A stretch of 64,000 bases of DNA from CAWGYT01 sp963826795 (lineage in GTDB: Bacteria; Planctomycetota; Planctomycetia; Pirellulales; Pirellulaceae): NCBI GenBank assembly GCA_963826795.1, contig CAWGYT010000012.1:124001-188000 (forward strand), in the 5' to 3' direction. How positions within the stretch are numbered: position 1 is the first letter of the stretch; each line of letters starts with the position of its first letter. A program made the translations under genes and the position numbers. Shown here piece by piece: positions 45,262 through 53,953 of the stretch. The notes beneath the pieces are model-generated. The model had not been told where the DNA came from and made no database searches. It saw only the letters and a program-made list of their open reading frames with translations.

Positions 45262-45954
45262 CTAACGCCATGGCCACTTGGCGGACAGCACGCGACTGAT
45301 TCGCGAGTGGTGATAGCCTTTGGAGAGCGATGCAACCTGTTTGTCTTGTGCTCCGGATTGGAGCTCAACAAGTTCCAGGGTCAGCAGGTAATCGCGCTGA
45401 TAGTCCCGGTTCTCGCGAGTGGTCCCGGACGTGAGCTTGGCGAAGAGCAGATAGTCGAAGGGGGCCCCTTGCTGCTCCATCAAGGCGACAAACGTACGCA
45501 GGTTACCAGGAACGAACAGCTCGTCTGGACGAATTCGAGTTTGACGAAGGCCCGCGTCGACGAATCGTCGGCTAACGGGCGCGAACGTGCTCGACTCCAA
45601 CAGCCGGGCATCGATCAGCTCGTAAATCTGCTCCTTGAAGTCCCCAAGCTCTTCAGCCGTTCGGTTCTCAACGCCCACGAAACAGATGCGGATCGGAGGT
45701 GCCGGCAGCGATTCATCTTCCTCCGTCACCAGTCGATAGCTCTCGGGTGCATGCCGTGCCAGCAGCTTGCCGACCGCCTCGTCAATCAAGGGTTCGAAGG
45801 TTTCCTGGCCCGCTTGATGGCTGCCGATCAACTCCCGCTCGCCGGGATGAATCACGCGGGCAAATTGCGTTCCGCGGCATCCAAATGCAATGGCCACTAC
45901 CCCGAGCAGAAGCTTGAACTGCAGCGAGTTCGATTGCCTGGACGGCTGCATCAT
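45262..45954 (-). CDS. LpoB-like lipoprotein (penicillin-binding protein activator family)
   Basis: The signal peptide ends in AIAFGC, a usable lipobox, near residue 26. The mature part has the LpoB/COG3417 pattern: IRICFVGVENRTAEELGDFK, EQIYELIDARLLESSTFAPV, then FVALMEQQGAPFDYLLFAKL and RDYLLTLELVELQSGAQDKQ. In E. coli LpoB activates PBP1b. Relatives are widely found without that partner. I place the start at ATG 45954, preceded by AAGG. A GTG 9 bases further up is possible. It lies 138 bases upstream of the COG3014-like gene, on the same strand. Confidence 0.8.
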   Translation of the reverse strand: MMQPSRQSNSLQFKLLLGVVAIAFGCRGTQFARVIHPGERELIGSHQAGQETFEPLIDEAVGKLLARHAPESYRLVTEEDESLPAPPIRICFVGVENRTAEELGDFKEQIYELIDARLLESSTFAPVSRRFVDAGLRQTRIRPDELFVPGNLRTFVALMEQQGAPFDYLLFAKLTSGTTRENRDYQRDYLLTLELVELQSGAQDKQVASLSKGYHHSRISRVLSAKWPWR

Positions 45955-46186
45955 CGTGATCACCTTGCTTGCGAACGATCAATTACCGAACCTGCCCCTC
46001 TGCCAAGGTATCGGCACGGACGGGATGGCGAGTTGATCGTCGAAAGGGATCGCGAGGGAAATCACGGTCGCGCGTCCTGGTCGCGTCTGGCACGCACCGG
46101 ATCCGTATTCTGCAGTCACCGCAAGCGATGCCAAGTCATTGCGGGCCGGCTGGTTCCTCCGCGGCAGATGAGACATACTGGAGTGC

Positions 46187-46703
46187 ATGTCAATCGCGCC
46201 CCCCTTTTCGTCCGACGACGACCTACCGAGCTGGCCGGCACACTTCGTGGAACACACACAAGTCCTGCTCGACTCGTTCCGACGGTGGCTTGGACGCGAA
46301 TTGATTCCGCGCGAAGGCAGCGTAGAACAGCAGGCTTGGACGCTGTTCCGGGCACCATTCGTCGTTATTTCTCACACCGCGGATGCCGATCCAATCCTGA
46401 ATTACGGCAACCAATCCGCGCTGACGCTTTGGGAAACCGATTTGCTCGCCCTGCTCCAAACGCCGTCTCGACTGACAGCGGAGCCAGTACATCGCAGCGA
46501 GCGGGCCCGACTGCTGGCACGCACCGCGCGCGACGGGTTCGTGGACGATTATCGCGGGATTCGAATCAGCCGTACGGGACGTCGCTTCGAAATCGAGAAG
46601 GCGATTGTCTGGAACCTTTGCGACGCGACGCGATCGCGTCGTGGGTCAGGCGGCAACCTTCGATAAGTGGCAATCCTTGCCAACCGTCGAAGTCAGCATT
46701 TAG
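46187..46703 (+). CDS. MEKHLA-domain protein, frameshifted near 46631
   Basis: Residues 20-145 follow the MEKHLA pattern (a PAS-like fold): FVVISHTADADPILNYGNQS, ALTLWETDLLALLQTPSRLT, AEPVHRSERARLL, GIRISRTGRRFEIEKAIVWN. The frame as it stands ends RSRRGSGGNLR at 46666. One base over, the frame reads DRVVGQAATFDKWQSLPTVE and stops at 46703. GQAATF is the usual ending of this family, so the frame must have shifted near 46631. The role is unknown: MEKHLA occurs in plant regulators and many small bacterial proteins. Confidence 0.78.
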
Positions 46704-46718
46704 CCCCAGGAGACCTCG

Positions 46719-47639
46719 ATGTCGAATCCGCCCCATTTATTGGCAGCTGGCGAAGTTCTTTGGGATCTTTTTCCGGCTGGAGCCTGCTTCGGCGGAGCTC
46801 CGGCGAATCTTGCCTGCCACGCTTCCGCACTCGGATGTCGCGTGTCGATGATCTCCCGTGTGGGGTCCGACGAATTAGGTCGGCGCGCGATCGAGTTCCT
46901 CCGTCGGCGCGGGGTCGAAACCGCGGGCGTCCAGACCGACGCTCGCCATCCTACAGGAACCGTTCGAATCGAGTTGGATGAGGCTGGAAAACCAACCTTC
47001 GACATCGTCCGAGATGTGGCCTGGGACCATCTTGCCTGGCAAGACGACTTCGCGCCGTTAACAGCGTCCGCCGACGCGATTTGCTTTGGATCACTGGGGC
47101 AAAGGTCGCCCGCAGCGGCCGACACGATCCGCCGTTTGGTCGAGTCCGTCTCGGACGATCGGCTGAAGCTGTTGGACCTTAATCTTCGCCCCCCACACGA
47201 CGACGATCGGGTCATCCTACGCTCGCTGGAGCTTGCCAACGCGTTGAAGCTGAACGACGACGAGCTCGAGCGAGTGTCTCGGCTGCTGGACCTTCCCAGC
47301 GAGATTGGCCCACGACTCGAGGCGCTTCGAGACCGGCACCAACTGCGGCTGTTGGTGGTGACTCGCGGCGAAGACGGCTCGTCGCTGCTGTGGGGTGACG
47401 AGCGAAGTGACCTGCCCGGCGAACGCGTCGAGATCGTCGATACGGTCGGGGCCGGAGATTCCTTCACGGCCGCCCTGCTCAGCGGCCTCTTGCATGGACG
47501 TTCACTATCCGAATCACATCGCTGGGCGTCGCGCGTCGCCGCCTATGTTTGCGGCCAGGCGGGCGCGGTGCCGCCGATTCCTCCCGAGTTGCTGCGGGGC
47601 GCTCCCGAGTCGGCGCAGGGTGATTCGGCAGCAGAATAG
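46719..47639 (+). CDS. PfkB-family sugar kinase, fructokinase-like
   Basis: The 306-residue protein has both family signatures: a substrate-binding segment ACFGGAPANLACHASALGCR near residue 23 and the ATP/catalytic VDTVGAGDSFTAALLSG near residue 245, with the catalytic Asp in GAGD. The N-terminal GEVLWDLFPAG is typical of fructokinases. AGGAGA lies 7 bases before the ATG. The gene starts 15 bases behind the reconstructed MEKHLA stop. The substrate is inferred and could be another hexose. Confidence 0.87.
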   Translation: MSNPPHLLAAGEVLWDLFPAGACFGGAPANLACHASALGCRVSMISRVGSDELGRRAIEFLRRRGVETAGVQTDARHPTGTVRIELDEAGKPTFDIVRDVAWDHLAWQDDFAPLTASADAICFGSLGQRSPAAADTIRRLVESVSDDRLKLLDLNLRPPHDDDRVILRSLELANALKLNDDELERVSRLLDLPSEIGPRLEALRDRHQLRLLVVTRGEDGSSLLWGDERSDLPGERVEIVDTVGAGDSFTAALLSGLLHGRSLSESHRWASRVAAYVCGQAGAVPPIPPELLRGAPESAQGDSAAE

Positions 47640-47726
47640 CCAGGTGCGATCTTGCGACGCTCGAAAATCGAGACCGCGACCCGAGTCTCAGGCGGAGCGA
47701 GCAAATGAAATCGGCGAGACGCCGCC

Positions 47727-47763
47727 AAAAAAAACGCACGCGATCCGAATCGATCGCGCGCGT
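47727..47763 (-). terminator. Rho-independent terminator of the ferredoxin gene
   Basis: Read on the minus strand, ACGCGCGCGATC and GATCGCGTGCGT form a 12-bp stem with one G-T pair and a 6-base loop, followed by eight T residues. It lies 130 bases past the ferredoxin stop. Confidence 0.88.
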
Positions 47764-47893
47764 TCTGATTTCACATTCGCTCGCCAGGCCGCAACATCCC
47801 GCGGAACGCATCGTCCCGCCGAGGTCGTTAGCGTCCCCGGACCGTGTGCGACGGCAGATGGCTCCGCCCACACGAAGACGCCGCCAGCGCGAC

Positions 47894-48169
47894 TCACTCG
47901 CCCAACGGATCCTTTTTTTCCGTGATGACGGGACACTTCGGGGCCATCTCGGCGTTGAGTTCTTTGAACGGCAACCACTCTTCCGGCAGGTTGTCCTCGT
48001 GAAAAATCGCCTCGACCGGGCACTCCGGAACGCAGGCCTCGCAATCAATGCACTCGTCCGGATGAATGTAAAGAATCTTCTCGCCCTCGTAGAAGCACTC
48101 GACCGGGCAAACCACCACACAATCGGTGTATTTACAGGCAAAACAGGGCTGAGCAACAACATGGGTCAT
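47894..48169 (-). CDS. fdxA: 7Fe ferredoxin (3Fe-4S plus 4Fe-4S)
   Basis: The 91-residue electron carrier has the classic order: CFACKYTDCVVVCPVECF for the first cluster, with the Cys-x7-Cys-x3-CysPro spacing, and CIDCEACVPECPVEAI for the second (CxxCxxCxxxCP). It is an FdxA-type soluble protein of the cytosol. GGAGAAA precedes the ATG. A strong terminator follows, and no other gene shares the transcript. Confidence 0.93.
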   Translation of the reverse strand: MTHVVAQPCFACKYTDCVVVCPVECFYEGEKILYIHPDECIDCEACVPECPVEAIFHEDNLPEEWLPFKELNAEMAPKCPVITEKKDPLGE

Positions 48170-48642
48170 CGGCAGGTTTCTCCTAAATTGCCGAAGCGAA
48201 ACGCTCCCCCGTCACGACGGGCTTCAATCGGACGTCAAGGACGCTCGGCGAAGCAGAGTCGGGGACACTCGTCGTTTATCGGCGGTCAAAAAGCGAGCTG
48301 GCCAGCTTGAATCCTGGACTATTTCCGCGCTGCTTCGGGCCACGTTCAGCGGCGCGGGAAGCGTGTCGACGTCGGGAGAGTTTCCACCTTGGCGGAACGG
48401 CTGACCGAGAGGGTCCCCTTTTACCGGGTGGCACGTTGGAAAATAACTGAACAAGTCTCCTGATTAGGGAAAATCTAGTGATGCCTCCGGAACCTGTCAA
48501 GGGTTCGTTAGCACGGTCAGACTTGCTTCGTTTGCCGGGTCTACTTAGAATCGCAAGGGACGGGGAGGTCGCCGGTTGACCGTCTTCGACCACCGTGCGT
48601 CAGGGATGGCTCCGCACACTGGTGCTGGAAGGAAATCATTAG
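48170..48642. other. Divergent intergenic stretch, no gene seen
   Basis: These 473 bases separate the ferredoxin start (minus) from the ECF sigma gene (plus). Both promoters should lie here. An AT-rich patch at about 48440-48480 is the likeliest place. No small open frame or hairpin with a T-run stands out. Confidence 0.35.
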
Positions 48643-49230
48643 GTGGCTCTCTCAGAGATTGATCGTCGACTTTTGACCAGTTGCCTCGCGGGAGAGTCTC
48701 GTTCGTGGGCGGAGTTTGTCGATCGCTTCATCGGCCTCGTGATTCACGTTGTCGATCACACCGCGCAGGCCCGCTCGATTGCGATTGCGCCGGAGGACCG
48801 TGAGGACTTCGTGGCCGACGTTTTCTTGGCGATCGTGCGCGACGACTTTCGTGTCTTGCGCAGTTTCCGTGGTCAGAGCAGCTTGGCAACCTACTTGACT
48901 GTGATTGCGCGGCGAATTGTGGTGCGTGGATTGAGCCAGCGTGCAAAAATTGCTTCGTCGGATCGAGCCCGTCAATCGGTGCGCGGCCCCCAGGTGGCGG
49001 CCCATACAGCGGGGCTGGAGAAACGAATCATTGATCGCGACGAAATCGAGCGAATGTTGACACGCCTGAATGGCGACGAGGCCGAGGTTGTACGGCTTTA
49101 TCACTTGGAAGGCAAGAGTTATCGCGAGATCAGCGATCGGGTGGGGATGCCCGAGAACTCGATCGGACCGACGCTGAGCCGCGCCCGCTCAAAACTTCGC
49201 GAGGCCAACGCCGACACGACCTTGTCTTGA
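48643..49230 (+). CDS. ECF-type RNA polymerase sigma factor
   Basis: Region 2 reads WAEFVDRFIGLVIHVVDHTA, DREDFVADVFLAIVRDD and SFRGQSSLATYLTVIARRIV. Region 4 reads LNGDEAEVVRLYHLEGKSYR, then EISDRVGMPENSIGPTLSRA. Length 195. A GTG start at 48643 follows GGAAGGAAA. It belongs to the sigma-24-like planctomycete ECF groups. No anti-sigma gene overlaps it, but the converging lipoprotein gene lies 90 bases away. Target genes cannot be read from this window. Confidence 0.88.
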   Translation: MALSEIDRRLLTSCLAGESRSWAEFVDRFIGLVIHVVDHTAQARSIAIAPEDREDFVADVFLAIVRDDFRVLRSFRGQSSLATYLTVIARRIVVRGLSQRAKIASSDRARQSVRGPQVAAHTAGLEKRIIDRDEIERMLTRLNGDEAEVVRLYHLEGKSYREISDRVGMPENSIGPTLSRARSKLREANADTTLS

Positions 49231-49253
49231 GAAAGCCGTGTGCCGTTTAGGGC

Positions 49254-49305
49254 GGCCTGCGTTCGGGCCCGCCTACTCGGGCCCGCCTACTCGGGTCCGC
49301 CGTCC
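49254..49305. repeat. Short tandem repeat after the ECF sigma gene
   Basis: About three copies of a 15-base unit (CGGGCCCGCCTACT) occur between two converging genes. It is GC-rich and can fold back on itself, so it may also act as a weak terminator. Confidence 0.5.
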
Positions 49306-49320
49306 TGACCCGACGGCCGG

Positions 49321-50277
49321 TTACCGATACCGATCAAACGGTGGCAAGCGGCGAATTGCCGCATTCCTTGCCTGGTCGTCGCTTCGAAACGCGACGCGAG
49401 CCGGCGGTCGGGCGGCGACCGCGGGAGACGGGGCCTGGGAGAGCGGAGCGGGGCGTGCCAGATTCACCAGGGGTGAGCCAGGGGGTTGCGGCATGGACCA
49501 GAGTTGGGTCGGATCGCCGCGCAACTGATTGATCAAGTGCTGCTCAGTCTGCAATGTGAAATGGAGTTGCGAGGCCGGGAGTCGAATCTCGACGAATCGG
49601 GGCAGTGAGACGCCGGTGAGCGGATCGAACTGAAAGCCAGTCGCGACGGCCGAGGCCAAGAGCTGGCTCGTGCTGTCATACAAGTGCTGTTCCAGTACCC
49701 AACCTCGAGCATCGTCGATCACCGTCACTTTCGTAATCCGCCCGTGCGGCGTCTCGCGAAGCGTCCGGATCTCGAGTTGCCCCGGTCGGTTGCGCGCGGG
49801 CCTTCGTGCTGGCCGGTTGGATCCAGCTCGACGACGCCCAACGCCTCAATCAACCATTCGGGAGGAACCGGCAAGATTTCGCGGGCGGAACTCTGCGCAT
49901 ACTCATCGTGCCGACCCCAGTAAACGGCGGGTTGATCACTGCGCTTGACCCACATCCAGTAGATCTCGTCATTGCTGCCCAGGTCCAGCTCCGAACCCGA
50001 AAGTCGCGACAATTCAGCTCGAAGTCGCAGCCGCCGAGGACGTTCCAGCGCGTAAGAGGCCTGCAGCGTGGGCAGGCCCTCGACATTGAGCGTTGCGCCG
50101 GAGGACTGGACCTGCTGGACACGAGCGCTGTTGGCATTGACGACACGGATCACGTCTTCCAGCGTGGCCTCGGGTCCCAGCACGACCGGAGCGAAATCGT
50201 TCACGATCTGCCGATTTCGCGGGCAGCTGAGCACCCGTGCCGCTGAACACCGCGACCAGCATCAGAAGAGACAGCAT
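49321..50277 (-). CDS. Lipoprotein of about 310 aa, unknown function, with two apparent frameshifts
   Basis: The pieces fit one gene. From ATG 50277 a signal peptide runs MLSLLMLVAVFSGTG. In the next frame from about 50234 follow VLSCPRNRQIVNDFAPVVLG (a lipobox LSC), DVIRVVNANSARVQQVQSSG, IYWMWVKRSDQPAVYWGRHD and EALGVVELDPTGQHEG. From about 49795 a third frame gives GQLEIRTLRETPHGRITKVT, then VIDDARGWVLEQHLYDSTSQ to the end at 49321. The NANSARV and LEIRTLR patterns resemble planctomycete lipoproteins related in fold to LolA-like carriers. Two single-base shifts therefore interrupt the gene, or the assembly is off. Confidence 0.72.
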
Positions 50278-50430
50278 CCGTGCCTTCAAATCATGCTCCT
50301 CAAATCGCGACACCGCCGCCCGCTTCGAAATCGGCCGGCGCTCATCCTTGAACTGTACTAGGTCTTCGACGATTTTCGGTCGGCGACGCCAGCCCTTGCC
50401 GGGCGGATCTGGCATCGCGCCGCGATCGGC

Positions 50431-50925
50431 TTACTGCTCGTCGGCCTTCGCAAACAACAGCGCCGCCAATTCCCGCTGGATCGCATTCGCCCGTTCGGCT
50501 GTCGGTGTGGCCGCGACCACGTGATATTCGGATTCGTTTCGCGGACAGTAGACGACCAGTACCTCCCTGCCCTCCGTGTCGACCTCGCTGGCTTCAAGCT
50601 TTAGGATCCGTCGGCGGATCATCAGCAGCGCCAGCACGTACGCAAAGTCCTGCTGGTCAGCGTCTTCCTGCAATTGCTGAAAGAGGTGCAACATCACCTC
50701 GTGGGGCGCCCAATGGAGTCGCGTGGACCGCGGATCGGGAACCTCGGCACGCCACCAACCAATCGCGTCGGCGGGCGGCCCCTCCCATGCCTGCACGGCG
50801 TAGTCGCGACGAACCACCGAATGCCCTTCCGGCACGAGCACTGAAAAAAAAGGCTCGCCCGGCTGCAACTCTCGCTGCGTTGCCGCGCAGCGTCTCGTAA
50901 ATTTTTGGACTTCAAAATCGAGCAC
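50431..50925 (-). CDS. Conserved-looking planctomycete protein of unknown function
   Basis: The 164-residue soluble protein has no membrane segment and no named domain that I can assign. Distinct stretches are QKFTRRCAATQRELQPGEPF, FSVLVPEGHSVVRRDYA, HWAPHEVMLHLFQQLQED and FAYVLALLMIRRRILKLEAS. It is the first gene of a minus-strand pair, with the lipoprotein gene starting 154 bases downstream. Several members with this pattern are known to me from planctomycetes only, beside the same type of lipoprotein. That recollection cannot be checked here. Confidence 0.72.
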   Translation of the reverse strand: MLDFEVQKFTRRCAATQRELQPGEPFFSVLVPEGHSVVRRDYAVQAWEGPPADAIGWWRAEVPDPRSTRLHWAPHEVMLHLFQQLQEDADQQDFAYVLALLMIRRRILKLEASEVDTEGREVLVVYCPRNESEYHVVAATPTAERANAIQRELAALLFAKADEQ

Positions 50926-51090
50926 GACTGGCTTCTCTTTCTCGGCACGCCGGCCGGCGGGGGGATCGTACGAAAAGACGCAACTCCTCGCAAGCCGAAG
51001 GCGGAGACATTCAAAACGGGAGATCGCCCCACCACACGCCGCTCAGCGAAACCCAGGCCGAGAGAGGCCGAAACGACAACTTTCGCCAAT

Positions 51091-51119
51091 ATTGACCGAA
51101 CCTCTTCCCGAGGATAGAC
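51091..51119 (+). promoter_or_regulatory. Promoter of the leu leader and leuA
   Basis: A -35 box TTGACC (51091-51096) and a -10 box TAGACT (51114-51119) are separated by exactly 17 bases. Transcription would start near 51126, about 53 bases before the leader peptide and 410 before leuA. Confidence 0.6.
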
Positions 51120-51178
51120 TCTGGTAACCTGAAGGGGGGCGAATCCCTCCCCTGACGCAATTTCCATGGATTGACGCG

Positions 51179-51235
51179 ATGACGTTCCTGCTGACACAGC
51201 TTGACCTACGACTTCTTGCCAGGGGCAGGCCGTAG
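51179..51235 (+). CDS. leuL: Leucine-rich leader peptide of leuA
   Basis: The 18-residue frame MTFLLTQLDLRLLARGRP has six leucines (positions 4, 5, 8, 10, 12, 13), two adjacent pairs among them, and one is the CTA codon, expected to be rare at this GC content. It lies between a promoter and a rho-independent terminator upstream of the first enzyme of leucine synthesis. This is the layout of amino-acid attenuators. Scarce Leu-tRNA would stall the ribosome here. Its last codons contain CAGGCC (51226-51231), complementary to the terminator arm GGCCTG (51280-51285). The ribosome site is weak (GGA 9 bases upstream). Confidence 0.75.
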   Translation: MTFLLTQLDLRLLARGRP

Positions 51236-51273
51236 GGGGGTTGATTGACAGCAACGTCGTGACTTACCAATCT

Positions 51274-51309
51274 CCCCGAGGCCTGTCGGACAGGTCGCGG
51301 GGTTTTTTT
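51274..51309 (+). terminator. Attenuator terminator of the leu leader
   Basis: CCCCG pairs with CGGGG (51274-51278 with 51298-51302) and CCTG with CAGG (51282-51285 with 51291-51294) around a 5-base loop, followed by seven T residues. It ends 229 bases before leuA and overlaps the antiterminator segment GGCCTG. Confidence 0.82.
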
Positions 51310-51538
51310 GTGGCCCGAGGAAACGAACCGGACTCAGCTCCGGGGAAATGGTAGCAGACGGTGGATCCAAACGAGTCGAGTACGCGACTTGCGGCGAGCA
51401 GGCTGCCCGGTCCACGGCGACGTGGTCGACGGGGGACGAGGGGCGGGCTGTTGCTAGCCGTACCGGCGACGAGCCGGACGGCGATCTTTGCAATTGCCCT
51501 CGCTTCACACCTCTCGTTTTGAATAGGAACCCCGTACG

Positions 51539-53068
51539 ATGTCTGACCGACGCCAAATTCGCATTTTTGATACCACGTTGCGTGACGGCGAGCAGTCGCC
51601 CGGCGCGAGCATGAATTTGGATGAGAAACTGAAAATCGCGCATGCCTTAGTCGATCTGGGGGTGGACGTGATTGAGGCCGGCTTTCCGATCGCCTCACCC
51701 GGCGACTTCGCGGCCGTCCGCGAAATCTCTAAGAACGTTCGTGGGGCGACGATCTGCGGTCTGGCCCGCTGCAACGAGCAAGACATTGATCGAGCCTGGG
51801 AGGCGCTGAAGCACGCCGAGCAGCCCCGAATTCATGTCTTCCTGGCAACCAGCGCGATTCACCGGGAATTCAAGTTAAAGATGACCCGGAACGAGATCGT
51901 GCAGCGGGCCATCCGAGAGGTCAAGCGAGCGGCCAGCTATTGCGATGACATCGAGTTTTCGCCGGAAGACGCCGCTCGGACCGAGCTCGATTTCCTGTGC
52001 GAGGTCGTCGAGGCGGCGATCGAGGCGGGCGCGACCACGGTCAACATTCCCGATACGGTGGGCTACGCAACGCCCAAACAAATGGGAGACGTCATTCGGA
52101 CGCTTTGCGAGCGAGTCGCGAACATCCAGCGGGCCGTGATCAGCGTCCATTGCCACAACGACCTTGGGCTGGCGGTCGCCAATAGCCTCGCGGCCGTCGA
52201 AAACGGAGCCGGGCAGGTCGAATGCACGATCAACGGGATTGGCGAGCGAGCCGGTAATTGCTCGCTGGAAGAAATCGTGATGGCCCTGCGGACCCGGTGT
52301 GACTACTACCAGGCCGATACGCAGATCCACACCACGCGTCTGGTTCCGACCAGCCGCCTGGTCGCCGGAATCACCGGTTTGCAAGTCCAACGCAATAAGG
52401 CCATCGTCGGCCGTAATGCCTTCGCCCACGAGGCAGGCATTCACCAGGATGGGATGCTGAAGGAACCTTCGACGTACGAGATCATGCGTCCCGAAGACGT
52501 CGGCTTCTCACGGACGGAACTTGTGATGGGCAAGCACAGCGGTCGTGCGGCGTTGGCGGACCGAGCCCGCGCGTTGGGCTTTCATCTGACGGGTGAGCAG
52601 CTGCAGACCGTTTTCGAGGACTTCAAGCACTTGGCCGACAAGAAAAAGGAGATCTACGACGGCGACATCGCCGCCCTCGTCAAGAAAACCATCCACGAGT
52701 CCAATGCGGCCGAAGAGTGGAGCTTGGTCGCCTTTCGCGTGACGTCCGGTACCGGCCAGAAACCACAGGTCTGCTTGACGCTGCGCAGGAGCGGCGAAGA
52801 ATTCACCGAAGAACTGAGCGACGGTGACGGACCGGTCGACGCAGCCTTCCTCGCCACGGAGAAGATCACCGGCCTGAACCTGGTGTGCAAGGATTTCTCG
52901 GTCCGCAGCGCGACACTCGGCCACGATGCCCAAGGCGAGGTCACGGTCGACGTGGACTACCACGGGCAATCGTACCGCGGCCGGGGAGTGTCGACCGACA
53001 CGGTCGAGGCAACGGTGCTGGCCATCCTGAGTGCCGTCAACCAGATCGCCAGTCAGCGGTCCGGCTGA
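51539..53068 (+). CDS. leuA: 2-isopropylmalate synthase
   Basis: This enzyme condenses acetyl-CoA with 2-ketoisovalerate, the committed step of leucine synthesis. The 509-residue length is typical of the long form. The HMGL-like domain has DTTLRDGEQSPG near residue 10 and the metal-binding HCHNDLGLA near residue 205. Residues 275-300 carry HTTRLVPTSRLV, and residues 370-500 form the LeuA regulatory domain (LTLRRSGEEFTEELSDGDGP, VDVDYHGQSYRGRGVSTDTV) that binds leucine for feedback inhibition. A leader-peptide attenuator lies upstream. The neighbouring leuB/C/D genes are not in this window. Confidence 0.95.
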   Translation: MSDRRQIRIFDTTLRDGEQSPGASMNLDEKLKIAHALVDLGVDVIEAGFPIASPGDFAAVREISKNVRGATICGLARCNEQDIDRAWEALKHAEQPRIHVFLATSAIHREFKLKMTRNEIVQRAIREVKRAASYCDDIEFSPEDAARTELDFLCEVVEAAIEAGATTVNIPDTVGYATPKQMGDVIRTLCERVANIQRAVISVHCHNDLGLAVANSLAAVENGAGQVECTINGIGERAGNCSLEEIVMALRTRCDYYQADTQIHTTRLVPTSRLVAGITGLQVQRNKAIVGRNAFAHEAGIHQDGMLKEPSTYEIMRPEDVGFSRTELVMGKHSGRAALADRARALGFHLTGEQLQTVFEDFKHLADKKKEIYDGDIAALVKKTIHESNAAEEWSLVAFRVTSGTGQKPQVCLTLRRSGEEFTEELSDGDGPVDAAFLATEKITGLNLVCKDFSVRSATLGHDAQGEVTVDVDYHGQSYRGRGVSTDTVEATVLAILSAVNQIASQRSG

Positions 53069-53091
53069 GGTCCCACGCCACGTGCGCCGAT

Positions 53092-53613
53092 TCAGGCCAC
53101 GAACGCCAAGTAATAAAACAGCCATCCCGTCACCGCCGTCAACACCATCTCGCCGGCGGCCAGACGTGCCCACCGGCGATGGACGGGGCTGTAGTCATTT
53201 GGCTGAACGGGACGCGGGAACTTACGCCGAGCCTGGACGATCACGAAAATCCAGAGGAACGTCGTGGGGACCGCACACAGCAGGTGCGCCAGCAAACTCC
53301 AATCGATCGGGTCGTTCCACCGCCCCGGCTGCCAATACCGCGACTCAATCGCTCGGTCGTGCCAACCGAACCGTCGCATTTCAATCTCAAATGCCAGGAC
53401 CGCGAGTCCCAGCAGGACACCGAGCGTGACCTGGAGCTGGCGATGCAATTCGTACCGTTGGTGTCGCCGGACTTGCCAAATGCTCCAAAGCATCACCGGC
53501 ACGGCGGCGAACATCGAGAGAAAGACGACGTCGACCATCAACGAACCGCGCGTCCCGAGGAAGCCGTTCCGACCAGGGTAGTCGGCAAACCAGACCAAGT
53601 CGCAAACGGCCAC
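53092..53613 (-). CDS. DUF420 membrane protein
   Basis: This 173-residue protein has four membrane helices. The pattern FLGTRGSLMVDVVFLSMFAA at the start, RYELHRQLQVTLGVLLGLAV with an HR pair, and HLLCAVPTTFLWIFVIVQAR match DUF420. The family is often linked to cytochrome c oxidase assembly (CtaM in Staphylococcus). No oxidase gene is seen nearby. GTG 53613 follows AGAGGAA. It converges on leuA with a gap of 23 bases. Confidence 0.8.
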   Translation of the reverse strand: MAVCDLVWFADYPGRNGFLGTRGSLMVDVVFLSMFAAVPVMLWSIWQVRRHQRYELHRQLQVTLGVLLGLAVLAFEIEMRRFGWHDRAIESRYWQPGRWNDPIDWSLLAHLLCAVPTTFLWIFVIVQARRKFPRPVQPNDYSPVHRRWARLAAGEMVLTAVTGWLFYYLAFVA

Positions 53614-53953
53614 GCAGGGATTCCTCTGGAGTTACTCAAGAGACCTTCCGCGGCGTCGGAAGACCGTCGGCTCAAGAATTAACCTCGGCTCAAGAATAGT
53701 GGGATTCCTCCCGGCCGGCAATCAGCCGATTCAAGGTCGACCCGCACCCTTGCCTCCAGGTCAGGTCGCCCCGCCGAACGTCGCGACCGCGGCTGTGCGG
53801 AGCGCGACGAACCGTGTTTTCGTTCAGCCAACCGCTGAGGCCCCGCGACTGGATTGCTTGACACGCATTCGGAGTCGTGTTTAGCTGGGAGGATAGCGCT
53901 CCGGCGCGATCTTGGATCCAATGTCTCGGCGGCCGTCGGGTCGCACCCTGCCG
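53614..53953. other. Intergenic stretch, no gene seen
   Basis: These are about 340 bases between divergent genes. Open frames here belong to the opposite strand of the J-domain gene. It probably holds the promoters for both neighbours, but none is clear enough to mark. Confidence 0.35.

Noticed and set aside
45160..46851. Open frame of 563 codons on the plus strand
   Set aside because: It is the antisense of the LpoB-like and part of the COG3014-like genes, with Arg/Pro-rich shadow composition and no domain.
51121..51538. T-box riboswitch ahead of leuA
   Set aside because: No T-box bulge sequence or specifier stem was seen. A leader peptide and complementary arms explain the region better.
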